Assembly: GCA_047967505.1 (NCBI GenBank)
Contig: CM106538.1
Reading direction: 5' to 3' (one strand)
DNA: 64,000 bases
Origin: Dipteris shenzhenensis
Lineage: Eukaryota > Polypodiophyta > Polypodiopsida > Gleicheniales
Shown here: positions 58,430 through 64,000 of the stretch, in pieces
Position numbering within the stretch: the first letter of the stretch is position 1
Layout of the letters: each line of letters starts with the position of its first letter
Notes under the pieces: model-generated
What the model was told of the DNA's origin: nothing
Seen by the model: the letters and a program-made list of their open reading frames with translations, nothing else
Database searches by the model: none
Translations under genes and position numbers: made by a program

Positions 58430-61273
58430 TAGTTTTTTGGAAGTTTTTGTTTCTTGACTTGCTTGTTTATTTTTGCTGAAGTCACCTGCTTCGTTTCTTC
58501 TTTATTTCTTGTTTTTCTCTTTTGTTTATTGGACGTATTTTAGTAAGCACTGGGTTTGCCCAAGAGACTCCGCGGGTCTTTAGAAACCCAGTATAGCTGC
58601 TTATGCTTGGGCACTGATGATGACATAAGTGTTGCTTTGCTTGCTAAGTATGTCTTCCTTTTGTTTTTCATAAAAGTTTTTGTTTACCTCTTTTTTCTTA
58701 TCTTTTATTTTCTCTTTTATTTTCTTTGTAGATTTTTGATTTTTTGATCTTTAGAACAACAAAAATTCTAAATTTGTATGATTGGACTTATTCTAGTCTT
58801 ACAAAGGTATATTGTTCCCTGCTTCCCGGTCCTCATGAGTTGGACCATAGTGAATTGGAATGTGCATGGGCTCCACGACCGTGCATGTAGTCATTCGTAG
58901 TACGTGATCCTTTGGCAAGAGTTGCAAAGGACAGTGGTAGGGAGACCATTGGACTTCCTTTTGCTATAGGAGCACATGTTATGAGCATCAGCATCCAATG
59001 GCACCGTCACATTCTTCCGGGGAGAGGCCCGCCGGAGGTGTGGTCTCCTGCCGTAAGACGGAGTGGAGGGGTCTGCATCTTGGTCTCCCAGGTGTGTCCC
59101 CAGAGGTCTACGATGAGGGTGAGCTTGGTATCCATAGATCAGCATGAACGGACTGCTTCAGGTTGCTGAATGCTTAGCACTGTTGTAAGCAAACTCAAGC
59201 AATGGAAGGTAGTCTTCCCAATGAGGAGAATAAGCCCTCATGAGACTGCCTTCAGGAGAATAAGCCCTTAGCATGTCTTCCAAGCTTGATTGACTGGCTC
59301 AGTCTGTCCATCCATTTGGCTTTGGAAGATCAGCTGAAACTCATGTTGAGATGAGTGTCTAATTTCTTGAACAAGCCCGTTAGAAATGCCTAGTCAACTT
59401 CGCATCTCTGTCAATGACTATTTCAGCTAGTAAGCCATATATCTTCTCAACAAAGAAATGAGCAAGGGGTGTGGCTGTGATAGTCTCTCTTGTGGGTATG
59501 AACTGGGCTAATTTGGTGAGTCGGTCTAGGATTACCCAAATTGCATCATGCCCACGAGAGATTCATGGTAAACCTACGACAAAATCCAATAGCATAGTCA
59601 TTGGCATTGTTTCAACCACGAATGGTTTACTAGGATCCACTATCTATAACATAGGAGCTGATGTAACAGCATGTTTTGACTCCTTAAACCAGGGATCGAG
59701 CTCCTCTGTCCACACCGTTCAGACAAGTCTGATAGGGGTAATGCTAACTTACCACAATTTCAGGATGTGACTGTGGAAGAAGTGTACAAACAATGAGATC
59801 ATAGCATGGATAGCAAAAGCAGAAAAGTTGTTCACAAGAGCGGTGAATGACAGTTTGCAAACTGCTGCAGCAACTTACAGCGGGGCAAGGTCAACAAACA
59901 AGGATAGCAATTTGTTGGAAGTGAGGATCGAAAAATTCATACATGAAGGTGTGTACAAGCCAAAAGTGAGGTTATGTACTCAAACTTACTAACCTAACCA
60001 TAAGGGTGAAAAAACCCTCCTAATTAGAGGTAAAAAGTGCCCAAGGGTTAGGGAGCACCTATCGCTACAAGAGGTACCTACTCATCAAATACTTCCTAAC
60101 TGGGATGATGTCCTTGGGTGCTAAGGGTAATGCAGTGATTTAGTGCTTGCTACTTGAAAGACTTTAGCCACCTAGGGTTATGGTGCACTCAACTTGTTCA
60201 GCACAATATACAGAACGTCAAATGAATGGGGGACATTTAGTAGTAGCGTACCAATGCTCATCTTGTGAAAAAGAGCCTTTTCTAAAGAATCAATTATCAG
60301 GTTTCAACATGCATTGACATGCCCACTAAAAGCCTTGTGGTTGTCCATTAATATGCTGGGAAGAAGTCACATTATGAGAATAAAAAAAACAGTTTAATCG
60401 CATGTAGATGGCGTTATCCCTTACGCTAGGATGAAATGATGAGTAGAGATACTTCTCATGCAAGCCACAACTCTCCTACCAAAAACCATGTAGTATCTCT
60501 GATGGAAAATCTTCTAACAGCTCCTAGACGCTTGTCAGTCCTAGATTTGGTCCTTTTAGGCAAAGCTACAAAGCTTAGACACGATGCATTCAGCTTACTG
60601 CCTTATTGGTTGGAGGGGCACAAAAGGTACAAAAAATCTGGGTAGGCCAATATGAAGGCTTGATTTCCTCACTTATGCAAGTTATCTCCTCATCCTCTAC
60701 CGAGTCACTTCCTCACGCTATACCGAGCTGCTGCTTTGGCTTCCAAATGTGTTTGGATCTTGGAGAAGGTTTGCCCTCTTGTTTCATGTAGTAACCCTCC
60801 TCGTCCCTGAGGAACTGGTACAGGCTGGTTTTCCTTCTAGAGTACTATATCCTCCACAATAACCTCTAGGCGGACACATTTTTTTGCGGTGCTGCTTTTC
60901 AAAGAAATTTTAAAATGTTTTGGCATAAGTTTTTATGCTTGAAGGAATGGCATTTCGTGGTTTAATACTTGATTGGTTATGATCTTTTATGACGTAGTCC
61001 GTGGATCTGTTTGCATATTGGACACGTCTTAAAGGGATCCATGTCTTGCAACTAGCAAGAAGCTGGGCTATAAGCAGATAAAGTATTTCAGCGCATTACC
61101 TAGTTTATGATGCTTTTTCTTTTCTTGTGCAGGTTGTCAAAGATCTTAGCCGCATTAAGCGTTTTAGTGCCCAAGAAGCTTTGGACTATGGGTTGATTGA
61201 TCGGATAGTACGACCTCGACGAATTAAGCCTGATGCATCGAAGAAAGAAGCAGCAAGTGTTGGACTTGGTTGA
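29582..61273 (+). CDS. CLPR2: CLPR2, plastid Clp protease non-catalytic subunit (gene extent in window)
   Basis: Five exons (29582-29719, 29941-30057, 30221-30289, 30400-30495, 61133-61273) join in phase 0 to 186 codons plus stop. They match the C-terminal two thirds of plant ClpR2. ClpR2 is part of the ClpP/R core ring in the chloroplast stroma and is made with a transit peptide. The catalytic triad of ClpP is lost: Ser is Asn (YNIAGFLL), His is Met (ALMSPAG) and Asp is Ile (SRIKRF), as expected for a ClpR. The ending GLG is also seen in Arabidopsis ClpR2. The exons upstream, for about 90 residues, are not found in the window. The last intron is 30,637 bp against 110-221 bp for the others. 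Confidence 0.88.
29941..30057 (+). CDS. CLPR2: CLPR2 exon b
   Basis: The exon encodes [20 protein letters not shown] through FLLGAGSK, 39 codons. The nucleophile Ser position of ClpP (ASMG) is occupied by YNIAG. Acceptor TCTTCAG, donor GTATGA. Confidence 0.93.
30221..30289 (+). CDS. CLPR2: CLPR2 exon c
   Basis: The exon has 23 codons and encodes [18 protein letters not shown] then SARGQ. The His of ClpP (MIHQP) is Met here. Acceptor TGTCTAG, donor GTAATC. Confidence 0.93.
30400..30495 (+). CDS. CLPR2: CLPR2 exon d
   Basis: The exon has 32 codons and encodes [17 protein letters not shown] through GQPIEK, the handle helix region that joins the two rings. Acceptor ATGCAG, donor GTACAT, which opens the giant intron. 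Confidence 0.93.
30763..30794 (+). repeat. (CT)n followed by C13
   Basis: About eight CT units and thirteen Cs precede the first PLE2 piece, as at the 5' side of PLE1. Confidence 0.9.
30795..30916 (+). mobile_element. Penelope-like element PLE2, piece 1
   Basis: The reading [20 protein letters not shown] aligns with TLTDSKWLSYCFKAMLPGV of PLE1. The piece is 5'-truncated at the C13 run. AGAGG at 30912-30916 is the COP3 target. Confidence 0.65.
30917..31175 (-). repeat. 3' LTR of COP3
   Basis: TGAAGGATCG to GGCCTACA on the + strand. Two stem-loop words, AGGACTAAGTGTCCT, occur in tandem near 31030-31070. The polypurine tract complement ACCCCCCTCC abuts it. Confidence 0.93.
31304..32249 (-). 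pseudogene. COP3 RT end and RNase H
   Basis: [12 protein letters not shown] starts the first frame at 32249, followed by [11 protein letters not shown] and [10 protein letters not shown] shift near 31620-31700 moves to a second frame with [27 protein letters not shown] and [15 protein letters not shown], which is the RNase H end. The stop is at 31304. The catalytic residues are present, but the frames do not join. Confidence 0.85.
32311..32871 (-). pseudogene. COP3 RT, N-terminal half
   Basis: The frame contains [53 protein letters not shown] and YGLKQAPQG. It breaks off before the YVDD block in the next frame. Confidence 0.85.
32887..34149 (-). pseudogene. COP3 integrase
   Basis: The zinc domain is [12 protein letters not shown] through CEGCLLGK, and the core has [20 protein letters not shown] and [13 protein letters not shown] stop at about 33457 separates the core from the C-terminal GKG-type part at 32887-33444 ([31 protein letters not shown]). 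Confidence 0.85.
34112..35340 (-). pseudogene. COP3 Gag and protease
   Basis: The Gag frame runs from about 35340 without a good start, through [11 protein letters not shown] and [20 protein letters not shown] to a CCHC knuckle [14 protein letters not shown]. The protease is [14 protein letters not shown]. The N-terminal Gag block (LxGxNYxxW) expected upstream is missing or frameshifted near 35380. Confidence 0.8.
35780..36180 (-). repeat. COP3 leader with CCGTAC cluster
   Basis: On the element's sense strand about fourteen CCGTAC hexamers, plus two in the opposite orientation, lie in roughly 400 bp. Examples on the + strand are GATGTACGGTGTACGGTTG and GTCCGTACAGTCGTACGG. The cluster sits next to the primer binding site. 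Confidence 0.9.
36225..36496 (-). repeat. Primer binding site and 5' LTR of COP3
   Basis: The complement of the tRNA-primed word, GCTCTGATACCA, is at 36225-36236, and the LTR follows at 36238-36496. The LTR is 259 bp with one base different from the other copy. A TATA-like word ATAAATATAGG is present in sense. Confidence 0.93.
36497..37025 (+). mobile_element. PLE2 piece 2: reverse transcriptase
   Basis: The + strand reads [11 protein letters not shown], then [37 protein letters not shown] and later IDELFVPN, where the catalytic Asp-Asp has become Asp-Glu. It matches PLE1 piece 2. Many stops make it a relic. It ends at the LINE-A target site duplication. Confidence 0.8.
37026..38917 (-). pseudogene. 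LINE-A ORF2 C-terminal part with zf-RVT, and 3' UTR
   Basis: Readings in several frames follow the ORF2 end. The best is 37211-37780, with a zf-RVT finger ([19 protein letters not shown]), common at the end of plant L1 ORF2, followed by [16 protein letters not shown]. Frame 38084-38395 ([15 protein letters not shown]) precedes it. The 3' UTR lies at about 37026-37205. Confidence 0.8.
38923..39611 (-). repeat. 3' LTR of GYP2
   Basis: TGCAGTGGAAG to GTGACA on the + strand. The polypurine tract is the complement of TCCCCTTCT at 39612-39621. A TATA word (complement of CTTTTATAGG) is at 39291-39300 and a W-box array at 39325-39555. Confidence 0.85.
39946..40445 (-). pseudogene. GYP2 aspartic protease
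   Basis: Directly downstream of the Gag stop and in its frame, [20 protein letters not shown] continues into a retropepsin. A shift near 40300 leads to the frame with [20 protein letters not shown], which matches the end of gypsy proteases (ILGMxWL). The catalytic DSG is present. Confidence 0.78.
40446..41830 (-). pseudogene. GYP2 Gag
   Basis: Gag begins near 41840 with a Pro-rich start ([15 protein letters not shown]), then a Met/Gln-rich stretch and a long charged coiled-coil repeat. A retrotransposon Gag core is at 40841-41260 ([42 protein letters not shown]). A CCHC knuckle [14 protein letters not shown] follows in another frame, and it ends with TAG at 40446. At least two frame changes are needed. 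Confidence 0.8.
41400..41640 (-). repeat. GYP2 Gag charged repeat
   Basis: A 30-60 bp word related to TCGCGTTCTTCTTTGGCCTC is repeated at least four times and encodes [15 protein letters not shown]-like peptides, a likely coiled coil. Confidence 0.8.
41930..42594 (-). repeat. 5' LTR of GYP2
   Basis: This is the second LTR copy, 41930 being approximate. The inner end is diverged, so the primer binding site is uncertain; it does not use TGGTATCAGAGCC. Confidence 0.82.
42301..42540 (-). promoter_or_regulatory. GYP2 LTR promoter: W-box array and TATA box
   Basis: Sense TATA box CCTATAAAAG is at 42301-42310. Upstream in sense, about nine TTGACC/TTGACT W-boxes in both orientations lie in roughly 220 bp, together with TGACGTGGCA. 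W-boxes bind WRKY factors in plants. The same array is in the 3' LTR with ten copies. Confidence 0.7.
42600..42906 (-). pseudogene. LINE-A ORF2 fragment after the RT
   Basis: [20 protein letters not shown] and ESARRKLLY match LINE-B at 57700-57800. The piece ends abruptly at GGCC (42906) where COP4 begins. Confidence 0.85.
42802..43506 (-). pseudogene. Chimeric ORF: COP4 RT fused to LINE-A
   Basis: The frame starts in the copia RT ([50 protein letters not shown]) and reaches LILYVD, the start of YVDD. It then crosses at 42906/42907 into LINE-A sequence and stops at 42802. The fusion is in frame by chance. Confidence 0.85.
43412..45223 (-). pseudogene. COP4 protease, integrase, start of RT linker
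   Basis: The 603-codon frame contains [18 protein letters not shown], the integrase zinc domain ([18 protein letters not shown]), the core with [19 protein letters not shown] and Glu in [10 protein letters not shown], and the [10 protein letters not shown] region. It ends out of frame near 43470, where the RT continues in the frame of 42802-43506. Confidence 0.9.
45211..46086 (-). CDS. COP4 Gag
   Basis: This 291-codon Gag is preserved. The likely start is MASGGSD near residue 11 (46056). It contains [10 protein letters not shown], a Ser/Arg/Lys-rich basic run and [19 protein letters not shown] frameshift near 45225-45245 separates it from protease. Confidence 0.88.
   Translation of the reverse strand: MSQILSLSDMASGGSDSSILNIKKLEGAHNYALWAEQCLNVLLLKKISKPIRVKGVKPSDMAADDWEELDLSARAAIMLTISDTLVFNVQAEKTSYGLWQRLEELYAQKSSASKVYWLKKLVDLRMKEGTAMTSHLSEFNAIFTQLIAQGLNLDEEFKATFLLCTLPESWDTFKTTLSNSNVTLIYADVESSLLMEEMSRKNNASSKSSNALQVQDRGRTQQKGRSASKSKSRSQSRGKKDIECFYCGKKGHVKSKCFKFIRDQKAKKAETKDAGNGSKGKARPRQMTWMQ
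46090..47690 (-). other. COP4 leader with CCGTAC cluster
   Basis: At 47255-47365 and 47575-47625 about five CCGTAC and eight GTACGG hexamers occur, several within CCGTACGG. The rest is AT-rich leader with a GC-rich stretch at 47390-47580. No open frame looks coding. Confidence 0.85.
47688..47900 (-). repeat. Primer binding site and 5' LTR of COP4
   Basis: GGCTCTGATACTAG at about 47686-47699 is the primer site with one base changed. The LTR at 47701-47900 in sense starts TGTTGGGGTAAAGGCAC. A perfect 26-bp palindrome lies at 47828-47853. Confidence 0.88.
47901..50160 (-). pseudogene. LINE-A ORF2: endonuclease and start of RT
   Basis: The APE-type endonuclease is spread over frames at 48718-49690 ([47 protein letters not shown]). 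RT starts at 48191-48418 (EEPF-like [20 protein letters not shown]) and 47885-48010 ([28 protein letters not shown]). A direct duplication of about 95 bp (48917-49010 and 49292-49380) lies in the endonuclease. The upstream frame 49735-50118 ([20 protein letters not shown]-like) is the ORF2 N-terminal side. Stops and shifts are frequent. Confidence 0.82.
50161..51860 (-). pseudogene. LINE-A ORF1
   Basis: The DUF4283-like RNA-binding region is at 51398-51613 ([30 protein letters not shown]-like). A zinc knuckle lies at about 50985-51030, where [15 protein letters not shown] has Phe in place of the last Cys. A Pro/Ser-rich end occupies 50261-50521. The solo LTR at 51133-51381 splits the ORF. Confidence 0.78.
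51133..51381 (+). repeat. Solo LTR, copia-like, in LINE-A
   Basis: TGTTAGAATTATTG to CTACTCACA, 249 bp, with TAAGC duplicated on both sides (51128-51132, 51382-51386). No internal region. Strand is inferred from the typical start and end. Confidence 0.85.
51861..52502 (-). other. LINE-A pyrimidine-rich 5' leader
   Basis: In sense the strand is CT-rich with CCTCCGCC-like words. The long open frames on both strands are a result of the composition. LINE-B has the same type of leader at 52790-53280. Confidence 0.7.
52503..52766 (+). mobile_element. PLE2 piece 3
   Basis: Following the LINE-A target duplication, the + strand reads [14 protein letters not shown], then [33 protein letters not shown], which aligns with PLE1 pieces 3 and 4 across the GYP1 insertion point. 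The end before LINE-B is approximate. Confidence 0.72.
53290..54470 (+). pseudogene. LINE-B ORF1
   Basis: A DUF4283-like part is at 53570-53820 ([37 protein letters not shown]). The zinc knuckle [14 protein letters not shown] is at 53969-54010 in another frame. A Pro/Gln-rich tail ends near 54458. The DUF4283-CCHC pair is typical for ORF1 of plant L1 elements. Confidence 0.8.
54471..54849 (+). other. LINE-B linker between ORF1 and ORF2
   Basis: The stretch is C-rich with Pro/Ser-coding sequence (CCTCCTCCCCCCCC). It corresponds to the Pro-rich end of ORF1 in LINE-A. No separate gene is seen. Confidence 0.5.
54850..56550 (+). pseudogene. LINE-B ORF2 N-terminal part and endonuclease
   Basis: The APE-type endonuclease is seen in several frames: [83 protein letters not shown]. 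The conserved DH near the end (SDHS) is kept. A helical linker follows ([16 protein letters not shown]). Confidence 0.85.
56551..58320 (+). pseudogene. LINE-B ORF2 reverse transcriptase and downstream part
   Basis: The RT is in pieces: [51 protein letters not shown], and FADD at 57502-57513 ([13 protein letters not shown]). Downstream are [20 protein letters not shown] and a diverged C-terminal part. Frames change at least five times. Confidence 0.85.
58384..58805 (+). mobile_element. PLE2 piece 4: 3' tail
   Basis: A (GA)n run at 58387-58426 is followed by sequence that matches the PLE1 tail (20573-20722 plus 26649-26850). It holds the hairpin set at 58544-58612. The end near 58805 is approximate and is followed by a LINE fragment. 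Confidence 0.75.
58544..58612 (+). ncRNA. Conserved hairpin/pseudoknot candidate in the PLE tail
   Basis: CTGGGTTT (58550-58557) pairs with AAACCCAG (58584-58591). GCCCAAG (58558-58564) pairs with CTTGGGC (58606-58612). AGAC (58565-58568) pairs with GTCT (58576-58579). TAAGCA (58544-58549) can pair with TGCTTA (58598-58603). The order A-B-C-C'-A'-B' is a nested pseudoknot. PLE1 keeps all three main helices, with one C-G to T-G change. Function is unknown. Confidence 0.4.
58806..59128 (+). pseudogene. LINE endonuclease fragment (LINE-C)
   Basis: The fragment starts like LINE-B near 55425 (GTCCTCATGAGTTGGACCAT) and has [15 protein letters not shown]-like and [10 protein letters not shown] readings of the endonuclease. 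It ends at a junction with gypsy sequence near 59129. Confidence 0.75.
59129..59760 (-). pseudogene. Ty3/gypsy integrase relic (GYP3)
   Basis: On the minus strand [20 protein letters not shown], then [51 protein letters not shown] and [10 protein letters not shown] give the integrase core. Upstream [10 protein letters not shown] is the start of RNase H, joined directly to the integrase by an internal deletion. No LTR is seen. Confidence 0.85.
59761..61132 (+). other. CLPR2 intron, no recognisable feature
   Basis: I see no domain, LTR or repeat here. A few small ORFs (for example 60436-60645) have no recognisable content. It ends with a pyrimidine-rich tract and TTGTGCAG. Confidence 0.6.
61133..61273 (+). 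CDS. CLPR2: CLPR2 terminal exon
   Basis: The exon has 46 codons plus TGA and encodes [20 protein letters not shown], then [18 protein letters not shown] and the end SVGLG. It is collinear with Arabidopsis ClpR2 immediately after the exon at 30400-30495. The ClpP catalytic Asp position is Ile in SRIKRF. Confidence 0.93.
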   Translation, partial: VVKDLSRIKRFSAQEALDYGLIDRIVRPRRIKPDASKKEAASVGLG

Positions 61274-61450
61274 AGAATTAGAACATACAACGTGCATAAT
61301 GATGTAAGTTTTCTGTAGATGTATTATTAGCTGCTAGTCTCAAATAGTTTTTGTTGAGAGATCAAGATGTATTGTACCATGTGTGCTTGGTGAGGTCTTA
61401 ATGCCTATCCTTTACACAGCTAATTCAATAATGAATTTTGCTTAATTACA
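61274..61450 (+). other. CLPR2: CLPR2 3' untranslated region (approximate)
   Basis: AT-rich sequence follows the stop. AATAATGAA at about 61426 is a plausible near-canonical poly(A) signal. The true end is not visible from sequence. Confidence 0.45.
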
Positions 61451-64000
61451 GTTGTACATGAGTACATGGATGCAAAATTATACAGTGCATGCACATGTAC
61501 TCAACCCATGCATGCATATACTCACGAATGCACCTGCGCTCATGCACTTTCTTGGTCTCGTCAGGGTGCAAATGGGAAAAGCCCTTGCCATCGGTTCATG
61601 ATTTCAAAGTTTCTCTTTTGGTTTTTAGCTTTGTTTCTGTGAAAGGCCCTTTTTTGGTTTCCTTTGACAATATAATGTCTTGGTGCAACAAAGTGAGATA
61701 GGTTTTCAAGTGTCAGAAGGTATGAGCACTTTTGCGTGCTTGGTCCATAGGCACTACACATGAAAAATTGGGATTTTTACATAGTGGTTTCCGTCTTGTT
61801 CCTTGTTGACTCGGATTATGCAACAGGTTGTATAGTGTGCAAATAGTATCCGCATTGCATAAATATAAAAATATATTGTCAAATTATGTTGCTTGATTTT
61901 TCACGTGTTTCCATGGACTTTTGTGCATATGCGACCTATCACGAGGGATTTCTATTATAAGTCAGGGTGGTGGTGAGCCTCATCTACGATGACATCTCAT
62001 TATGGTTATTTTCTTCAGGGAGCAGAGCTCAAAGTCTAGGCATTACCACGAGTAGATTGTACAAATTTCTTTTTGAAGGTTGGGGTATGATTGCATGTCT
62101 TGTGATTTTTCTTAGGAACCTATCCCAAATTATAAAATGGCTTTGATAGCACATAAGCAGTCATGTCTCTATATCGAACTTATACTATTGGACATGAGGC
62201 CTCTTTTTTCTAAGAGACCTTATGGGGTGCATAGTTGAAAGGCCGAAAAGTGCTTAAAAGTATTTGCCTCCAGATCCTAGGTGGAGGCCACATATGTATG
62301 TGGGGATTTTGTTGAGGAACGAGCCTCCCACTACATAGTAATGTATACAAGGCCTATATTACACACTCTTCTATGAAATAGGTTGTATAGAAGAAAAAGA
62401 AGGGCATCACTTACTTTGTCATAGTACCATGGCGTGTTCATATTTCTAAAAAACCTTCCACATTGTCTAGTGTAGATCTTACCCATAGAGTAATGAATGA
62501 ACATTTGAAATTTGGAATGAATATGCTCACAAACCAAATGCATATTATTCATAGTTAAGTTTCCTTCCAATCAATCGTAGACAATCACTTGCTTAGCAAT
62601 CCATTGATTTGCAACCATGACAAACATATTTTGTCTTTTCATAGTTTTTAACTCTTAATATACTTAATATACTTGCCAATATCACATTCAACTAAACATT
62701 CAACTAATGGCTCATTCAACTTCAAAAATTCGTAGCTACGAAACCATTGATCGTTTCGAATTAGAATCACTTGCATATTCATTCTAATTTTGTAAAGAAA
62801 ATTGCCCGAATGAGATTTCTTAAAAGGCACGGTTGCGAGAGAGGGATGGATGTAGAGATTGTGTGGAATACTTGCGTGGAATAATCGCAATGTTCTATGT
62901 TTTTAATGCGATGGCAATCAAAGGTTGTGAAGACTGTGAAGTTGCGGCTGCGAGCAACCATGAAGACTGTGAAGTTGCGGTTGGGAGTGAAATATCTTAC
63001 GAGAGTAGTTGGATCAGCCCTTTGTCACTGAGAATGTGAAAGAAGGGTGAGGGAAGCGAGCACAGAGCAAAAGGAAGCCGCTTGAGTGAAAGGGGGGGGG
63101 GGGGGGTGTTGTATATATAAAGGGAGAGAGGCAAAACCTAGAAGCTTCGAGATGCATCCATATCCAGAAACTTCCATTAATTTGCCTTAGCTTAATCGGC
63201 CATTGTGCTCAATTCTTTCCACAAGCTTTTGTTAATTAGGCATCACGCTCCCTCCTATTAATTCAAATACCCATTTTTCCAATGTTGTGGGCATCTATTT
63301 GCCTCTCAATTTATAATTTCTCATATGAGGCCAAAATGAAGCCTACATCATTATCTTTTGGATAGCAACGCATATAAGTGCATATAAAAGTGACTGCAAA
63401 TAAACAAAAAGCATGAAGGAGGAATGAGGCCTCAAAATTAGTGACCTTGTTGCTAAAGCGCAAAAATCACTTTAGGCTAGCATGCTACTATTTGATACTA
63501 AAATATTCTTATGGCGAATTCAGAGTTATATATCACTAGATCATAGGGAAGAACACAAGATATAACATTCTCTAGATTATATTATTGGAGGATGACAATC
63601 AATCTTATGCTAAGATTATTAGTATCATTATTACCACGTGAATATTTTCTTGACACTCCAACTCTATACATATATGTATTAGGAAATGAATTTGAAAGGA
63701 AAAATGGATGACTTATACATAAACACCAAGGAAAAGGAATATATAAAGAGAAACTAAAGGGCCAGAATGCATATCTTGTATGTACATGTCAATCTTATTC
63801 TTTTCTCAATTCTAAAATGAACCAATCACTCAAATCAATAGATGCACACTAGCAAGAAAGCTTGCTGTCATTGAGCAACTAGCAACATGGTATTTTGCTA
63901 CCATCCTTACTAAAGTTTGAGTCGTTCAAAACACATTCGCTAGCATCTTTACTAAATTCTTAATGAGACTTCAAAGCTAAACATGGAAGTAGTTTGATTG
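61451..64000. other. Downstream AT-rich region, no gene recognised
   Basis: Small ORFs on both strands do not resemble known proteins. A 33-bp unit beginning GAAGACTGTGAAGTTGCGG is repeated twice at about 62928-62990. A G-run of about 17 lies near 63091. No LTR pair or RNA gene was found. Confidence 0.5.

Larger units (their letters stand above)
30496..61132 (+). other. Giant CLPR2 intron (30,637 bp)
   Basis: The donor AAG|GTACAT and the acceptor TTCTTGTGCAG|GTT are in phase 0, and the exons on both sides form one continuous ClpR2 protein. Nearly the whole intron is nested transposable elements. Its own single-copy parts appear to be about 30496-30762 and 59761-61132. Confidence 0.88.

Noticed and set aside
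58544-58640. Hammerhead ribozyme in the PLE tail (CTGATGA at 58614 and GAAA at 58583)
   Set aside because: The order is GAAA before CTGATGA, the needed stems are too weak, and no GAAA follows the helix after CTGATGA.
62833-63039. 68-codon ORF with CEDCEV and EDCEVAV repeats
   Set aside because: It is produced by a 33-bp direct repeat and has no known match or codon support.

Overview
This is a plant nuclear window. Two things show that: a split gene for CLPR2, a non-catalytic subunit of the plastid Clp protease, with GT-AG introns, and a dense set of plant-type LTR retrotransposons primed by initiator-methionine tRNA. The density of elements, the very large intron and the Penelope-like elements suggest a land plant with a big genome (a fern or another non-flowering lineage is my guess; the sequence alone does not settle it).

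The only recognisable host gene is CLPR2 (+ strand). Four short exons lie at 29582-30495 with introns of 221, 163 and 110 bp. The last exon is at 61133-61273, after an intron of 30,637 bp. The 5' exons (transit peptide and roughly the first 90 residues) are not visible, so much or all of 1-29581 may also be intron.

Left half (1-29581): a truncated copy of a gag-only element (1-800) is interrupted by a copia element (COP1, 801-6881). Next comes a Penelope-like element (PLE1) broken into five collinear pieces between 6935 and about 26850. Its interruptions are a gag-only LTR element (GAG1, 7127-11416), a solo LTR (12180-13430), a chromodomain-type gypsy element (GYP1, 13664-20251) and an apparently intact antisense copia element (COP2, 20723-26643). 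An old copia relic fills about 26950-29245.

Right half, inside the giant CLPR2 intron: a second Penelope-like element (PLE2) runs in four collinear pieces from 30795 to about 58805. It is interrupted by an antisense copia element (COP3, 30917-36496), a full-length antisense LINE (LINE-A, 37026-52502) and a sense LINE (LINE-B, about 52767-58383). LINE-A itself carries a gag-protease gypsy element (GYP2, 38923-42594), a 3'-deleted copia element (COP4, 42907-47900) and a solo LTR (51133-51381). A LINE fragment and a gypsy relic follow (58806-59760).

Target-site duplications read directly support most of the nesting: TTAAA (GAG1), ATAAT (GYP1), CCCAA (COP2), AGAGG (COP3), CTACG (GYP2), TAAGC (solo LTR) and 17 bp (LINE-A). 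The main novel-looking points are the 30.6-kb nested intron, the two plant Penelope-like elements with a possible pseudoknotted RNA in their tail, the gag-only family with an unrecognised downstream ORF, CCGTAC repeat clusters in the leaders of four otherwise different retrotransposons, and a W-box array in the GYP2 LTR.
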